A stretch of 64,000 nucleotides of DNA from Bugula neritina (lineage: Eukaryota > Bryozoa > Gymnolaemata > Cheilostomatida > Bugulidae). The notes below the pieces were generated by a model. That model did no database searches. It was given only the letters and a program-made list of their open reading frames with translations, and was not told the DNA's origin. The position numbers and the translations under genes are program-made. Shown here in pieces: positions 61,347 to 64,000 of the stretch (within the stretch, counting starts at the first letter, position 1; each line of letters begins with the position of its first letter). Where the stretch lies: contig OZ037767.1 of the NCBI GenBank assembly GCA_964035545.1, positions 3,657,680 through 3,721,679 of the forward strand, in the 5' to 3' direction.

Positions 61347-61447
61347 GTCACATCTCTGCCAGTTTATTAATTGACATCGGCATGGCAGGACTGGCAGGTG
61401 CTGCCTGGATCAATCAGAGACCGGGGAAGTTTGCAAGAAGTATTTGA
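61347..61447 (+). other. Orphan exon-like stretch (33 codons to a stop)
   Basis: Preceded by a good acceptor (CTGTTCACAG at 61337-61346). The phase that uses two leading bases gives HISASLLIDIGMAGLAGAAW, then INQRPGKFARSI and TGA at 61445-61447. Base composition is clearly richer in G and C than the surroundings. It reads like a 3'-terminal coding exon, yet no partner exons are visible upstream on the plus strand. The family is not recognised with confidence. It may be a relic, an alternative terminal exon or chance. Confidence 0.35.
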
Positions 61448-62491
61448 AGAGCAGTGAGATGCTAAAGTCATCCTTTCAATGGAGTAGTTATTTTTGATAC
61501 CTAGTTGAACTATTGACCTCATGAACTTTTAGCTGACAGACTGCACAATCCATGTTCCACCTTTACACCTCTTACATCATCAGATGACTTGCAATTTACT
61601 GCATTTATGTACCATGAAATGCGTACATGACATATATATAAGAAAGCAAAGGTGTGTTTCGCATTCATGCATGCATATTTTACATAATGCAATTTCTAAG
61701 CAAACTTAAATGTATGTTTACATTATTTGACAAACACTGGAAGTTTGCCAATCCTATGAGCTTTAATTTTCTATTTAAACAGTCAGTGAGTAATGGCAAA
61801 ATTTCATCAAAATTTATTGCAAAATTCAACAACTATATAAGGAGATTAGAGTCGCAAGTATTTTTAATAAGAAAAACCTATAAGTGAAAAAATTAGGTTT
61901 TTAATTAGGGCTGCAAAAAACCACAAAACTCAACATCATGTAAGCTTCACAAATTTTCAAAACTCTGAAAATAATGAAATACAATTTTTAGATGGCTTGT
62001 TGGTTGATACGCTAATTGCTGATCAATAGTAAACTACAGACTTTAACTTCTAACTATAGTTGACCACCATTAAACAACTCTTGCAAATGATAATATTTAC
62101 ATCAAGAATGTAACTGTTTACACTTGAATTTTACATTTTGAAATATTGCTATTGAATTTTGTGTTGTATACCAGTACAATTGAGAAAAGTGCTTTCAATG
62201 CTATTAGAGAAATGCCAAGTAGCTTAAGCTTTAGGCTTGTTGATCAAAAGAAAAAAGTTTAGCTTTTAGCTTCTGAGCTATATTTGGAATATGACCGTCA
62301 TTTAAACACGTTATATTCAAACTGAAGTTCAGCAGCGTTTAGGCAAGTTGACAAAAAGTGAAGTAGTTATTTTTCCTTCAAGTTAGAAATATTTATTCAA
62401 ATATTGGGCTACTAGTTATTGTTTTCCATACTTACTCATAACTGTTTACTAGGCATATTAACTTAGTTACTGTATAGTTCCGATTGTTGCA
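61448..62491. other. Upstream region of the GST gene
   Basis: AT-rich, no coding exon seen. The start codon at 62492 follows GTTGCA, with no acceptor immediately upstream, so the first coding exon may also be the transcript's first exon. Confidence 0.45.
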
Positions 62492-63885
62492 ATGGATAAG
62501 TTGGTGTATTTCAACTTGAGAGCTAGGGCAGAACCCATCCGTATGTTGTATGCTTTGGCTGGTAAACCATTAAATGACGTTAGAGTTCACACACCTGTAG
62601 AGTGGTTGGAGATCAAAGAGCGTAAGCATAGCACTTTTTTATATAGTCTGTCAAAGTCCTTAGTACTTTTCCTAGAAATCAGTGTTTCGATTCATCTATT
62701 TAAATGGTATTGAATCATTTTAATTTATGTTGCAATCTGTAACTAAATCAAAATAGCCTAATATAATTTTGTTAAATTATTTTAATTTATTTTAAAGGTT
62801 AAACTGAAAAATGTTTTAAAAGTGTATAAGAGTATAGTTTGCAGCTCAAAGTTTTAGTGAAAAGACAACTCCCTGTTACATTACTGTCTAAATAGCCTAT
62901 TGAATGAGCATTGGGAGTTAACTCACCAAAAAAAAAATTATTTAAGCTAGAAAGCTAGAAAATGAGCAAATTTTGAAAACACACTTAACTGAGAAAGAAA
63001 GCCATTGGGTCATTTTTTGACAAATTAAGCTTTTTAATTTGAATGCCACAACAGTAGCTACAAAGTAAATGCAATTTGACCTGTATTAATTTCAAGCTAA
63101 CTACTGTGGTGAATTATCAAAGAATTTATATTTAATATAGACTGTAAAATATATAGTGTAACTATTTTTTCAAATTAAAATCCTTAGATAAGCTGATGAC
63201 CTATATTTTGCAGTACACTATAAGCTTTAGTGGTAAACATTTCTGTCACATGACCTCATAGCTTTCAAACATAATTTTGTTTTATTTTACAGATCAGCCG
63301 CTAAAACAACTCCCAGTTCTTACATGTTCAGATGGAACTTTGGTGAAGTCTAATTCTATAGCCAGATACACTGCAAAGAAGTTTGGTATGAACTTACTGT
63401 TTATAGTGTAGTATCAATACAGTCTGTTACATTTATAGACAAATGATACAAACTGGAGGTTGCAGTGTTGAGTCTTGATCTTAAACTTATTGCTAATACT
63501 CATGATTAAATTTTTAAGAACACAATTATATTTTATCAACAATTAATTTTGTTAAAACTTTTGAAATCTCTAGAGATCTGAGATGAGAAAGACATAGATT
63601 TTATTAATAGACCTAGCTAGAGACATAAACCTTTTTCTAATTTCAGATCTGATGGGGGACAACCTTTGGGAAGAAGCTATGAATGATGCAATAGTTGAGA
63701 CTTGCGTCGATTCCTTTGGAGACTTTGGGGCGAAGATCCTGAGATGGAAGGTTCTGGAGTTTGAGAATGAGCCAGACGATTCTAGATTACTGGTAAGGAA
63801 TGTCTACAAAAGCATTGAGCATGCAATGGATTTCATACAAGAAGAGGCAGAGAGGAGAGATGCAAAGTTTCTCACATGTGACAGG
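62492..63885 (+). CDS. Sigma-class glutathione S-transferase, 5' part (3 exons; continues past the window)
   Basis: Cytosolic enzyme conjugating glutathione to electrophiles; some animal members act as glutathione-dependent prostaglandin D synthases. Exons: 62492-62621, 63293-63385, 63647-63885, giving 154 codons. The last exon ends in phase 0 at a donor GTAATA. Residues 3-17 (KLVYFNLRARAEPIR) are the sigma-class start, with Tyr6 at the catalytic tyrosine position. Exon 2 carries QLPVL with the cis-proline, and KSNSIARY in place of the usual QSxAIxRY that binds the gamma-glutamyl group. Exon 3 begins the helical C-terminal domain. The family is usually about 200 aa, so roughly the last quarter lies beyond the window. 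The 62621 donor (GAGC|GTAAGC) and the phases agree. Confidence 0.88.
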
Positions 63886-64000
63886 GTAATACATTTTCTA
63901 TTTAGACAGTGTTTTCTCTTGAATAAGCATTTCATAACGCCTTGAAACAACCTTAAAGGCCTATCCTGTGTATACGCTAAAATGTGTAAACTTACACTTA

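Overview
The window is nuclear DNA from an animal. It is AT-rich, its genes have many short exons with GT-AG introns, and it carries tRNA-derived SINEs, several MITE families and long microsatellites. Gene content (dimethylglycine dehydrogenase, SLC16-type transporters, sigma-class glutathione S-transferase) and repeats fit a marine invertebrate, probably a lophotrochozoan. The species cannot be fixed from the sequence. Exons were assembled by eye from reading frame, splice signals and phase, so boundaries may be off by a base or two.

Layout. 1-2280: intergenic, with one SINE. About 2281-12791 (+): a complete 17-coding-exon DMGDH gene (851 aa), probably with a 5' UTR exon ending at 2409 and a 5' UTR intron that holds a SINE and a roughly 700-bp TCTG microsatellite. 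About 13900-23276 (+): gene A, a small unknown protein with a disordered N-terminus and a C-terminal coiled coil. Its first coding intron holds a CA-rich satellite and a 200-N assembly gap. 25227-37675 (+): gene B, an unknown protein of 20 small exons. Its first half is Ser/Pro/Gln-rich with all introns in phase 2, and its second half is coiled-coil with all introns in phase 1. A 75-nt symmetric exon carries an in-frame TGA. Its introns hold four mobile or self-cleaving elements, including hammerhead ribozymes of the Penelope/retrozyme kind. 37676-41195: no gene seen. 41196-47188 (+), 50205-55706 (+) and 56536-61120 (-): three paralogous SLC16/monocarboxylate-transporter-like genes, two in tandem and the third tail to tail. 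All have nine exons, and most internal exons have identical lengths. 61347-61447: an orphan exon-like stretch. 62492-63885 (+): the first three exons of a sigma-class GST that runs out of the window.

How the genes relate. DMGDH is a mitochondrial one-carbon/choline-catabolism enzyme, the GST is a cytosolic thiol-conjugating or prostaglandin-synthase-like enzyme, and the transporters are plasma-membrane carriers. Nothing suggests functional linkage between these neighbours. The transporter trio is a local duplication cluster, and genes A and B share an exon-phase architecture that suggests a common plan or an old duplication.

The observations most worth following are the direct pair of hammerhead ribozymes that delimit a 271-nt unit, with an inverted arm identical over 130 nt; the in-frame-stop cassette exon next to it; the symmetric mini-exon architecture of gene B; and the candidate 15-nt microexon in the first transporter gene.
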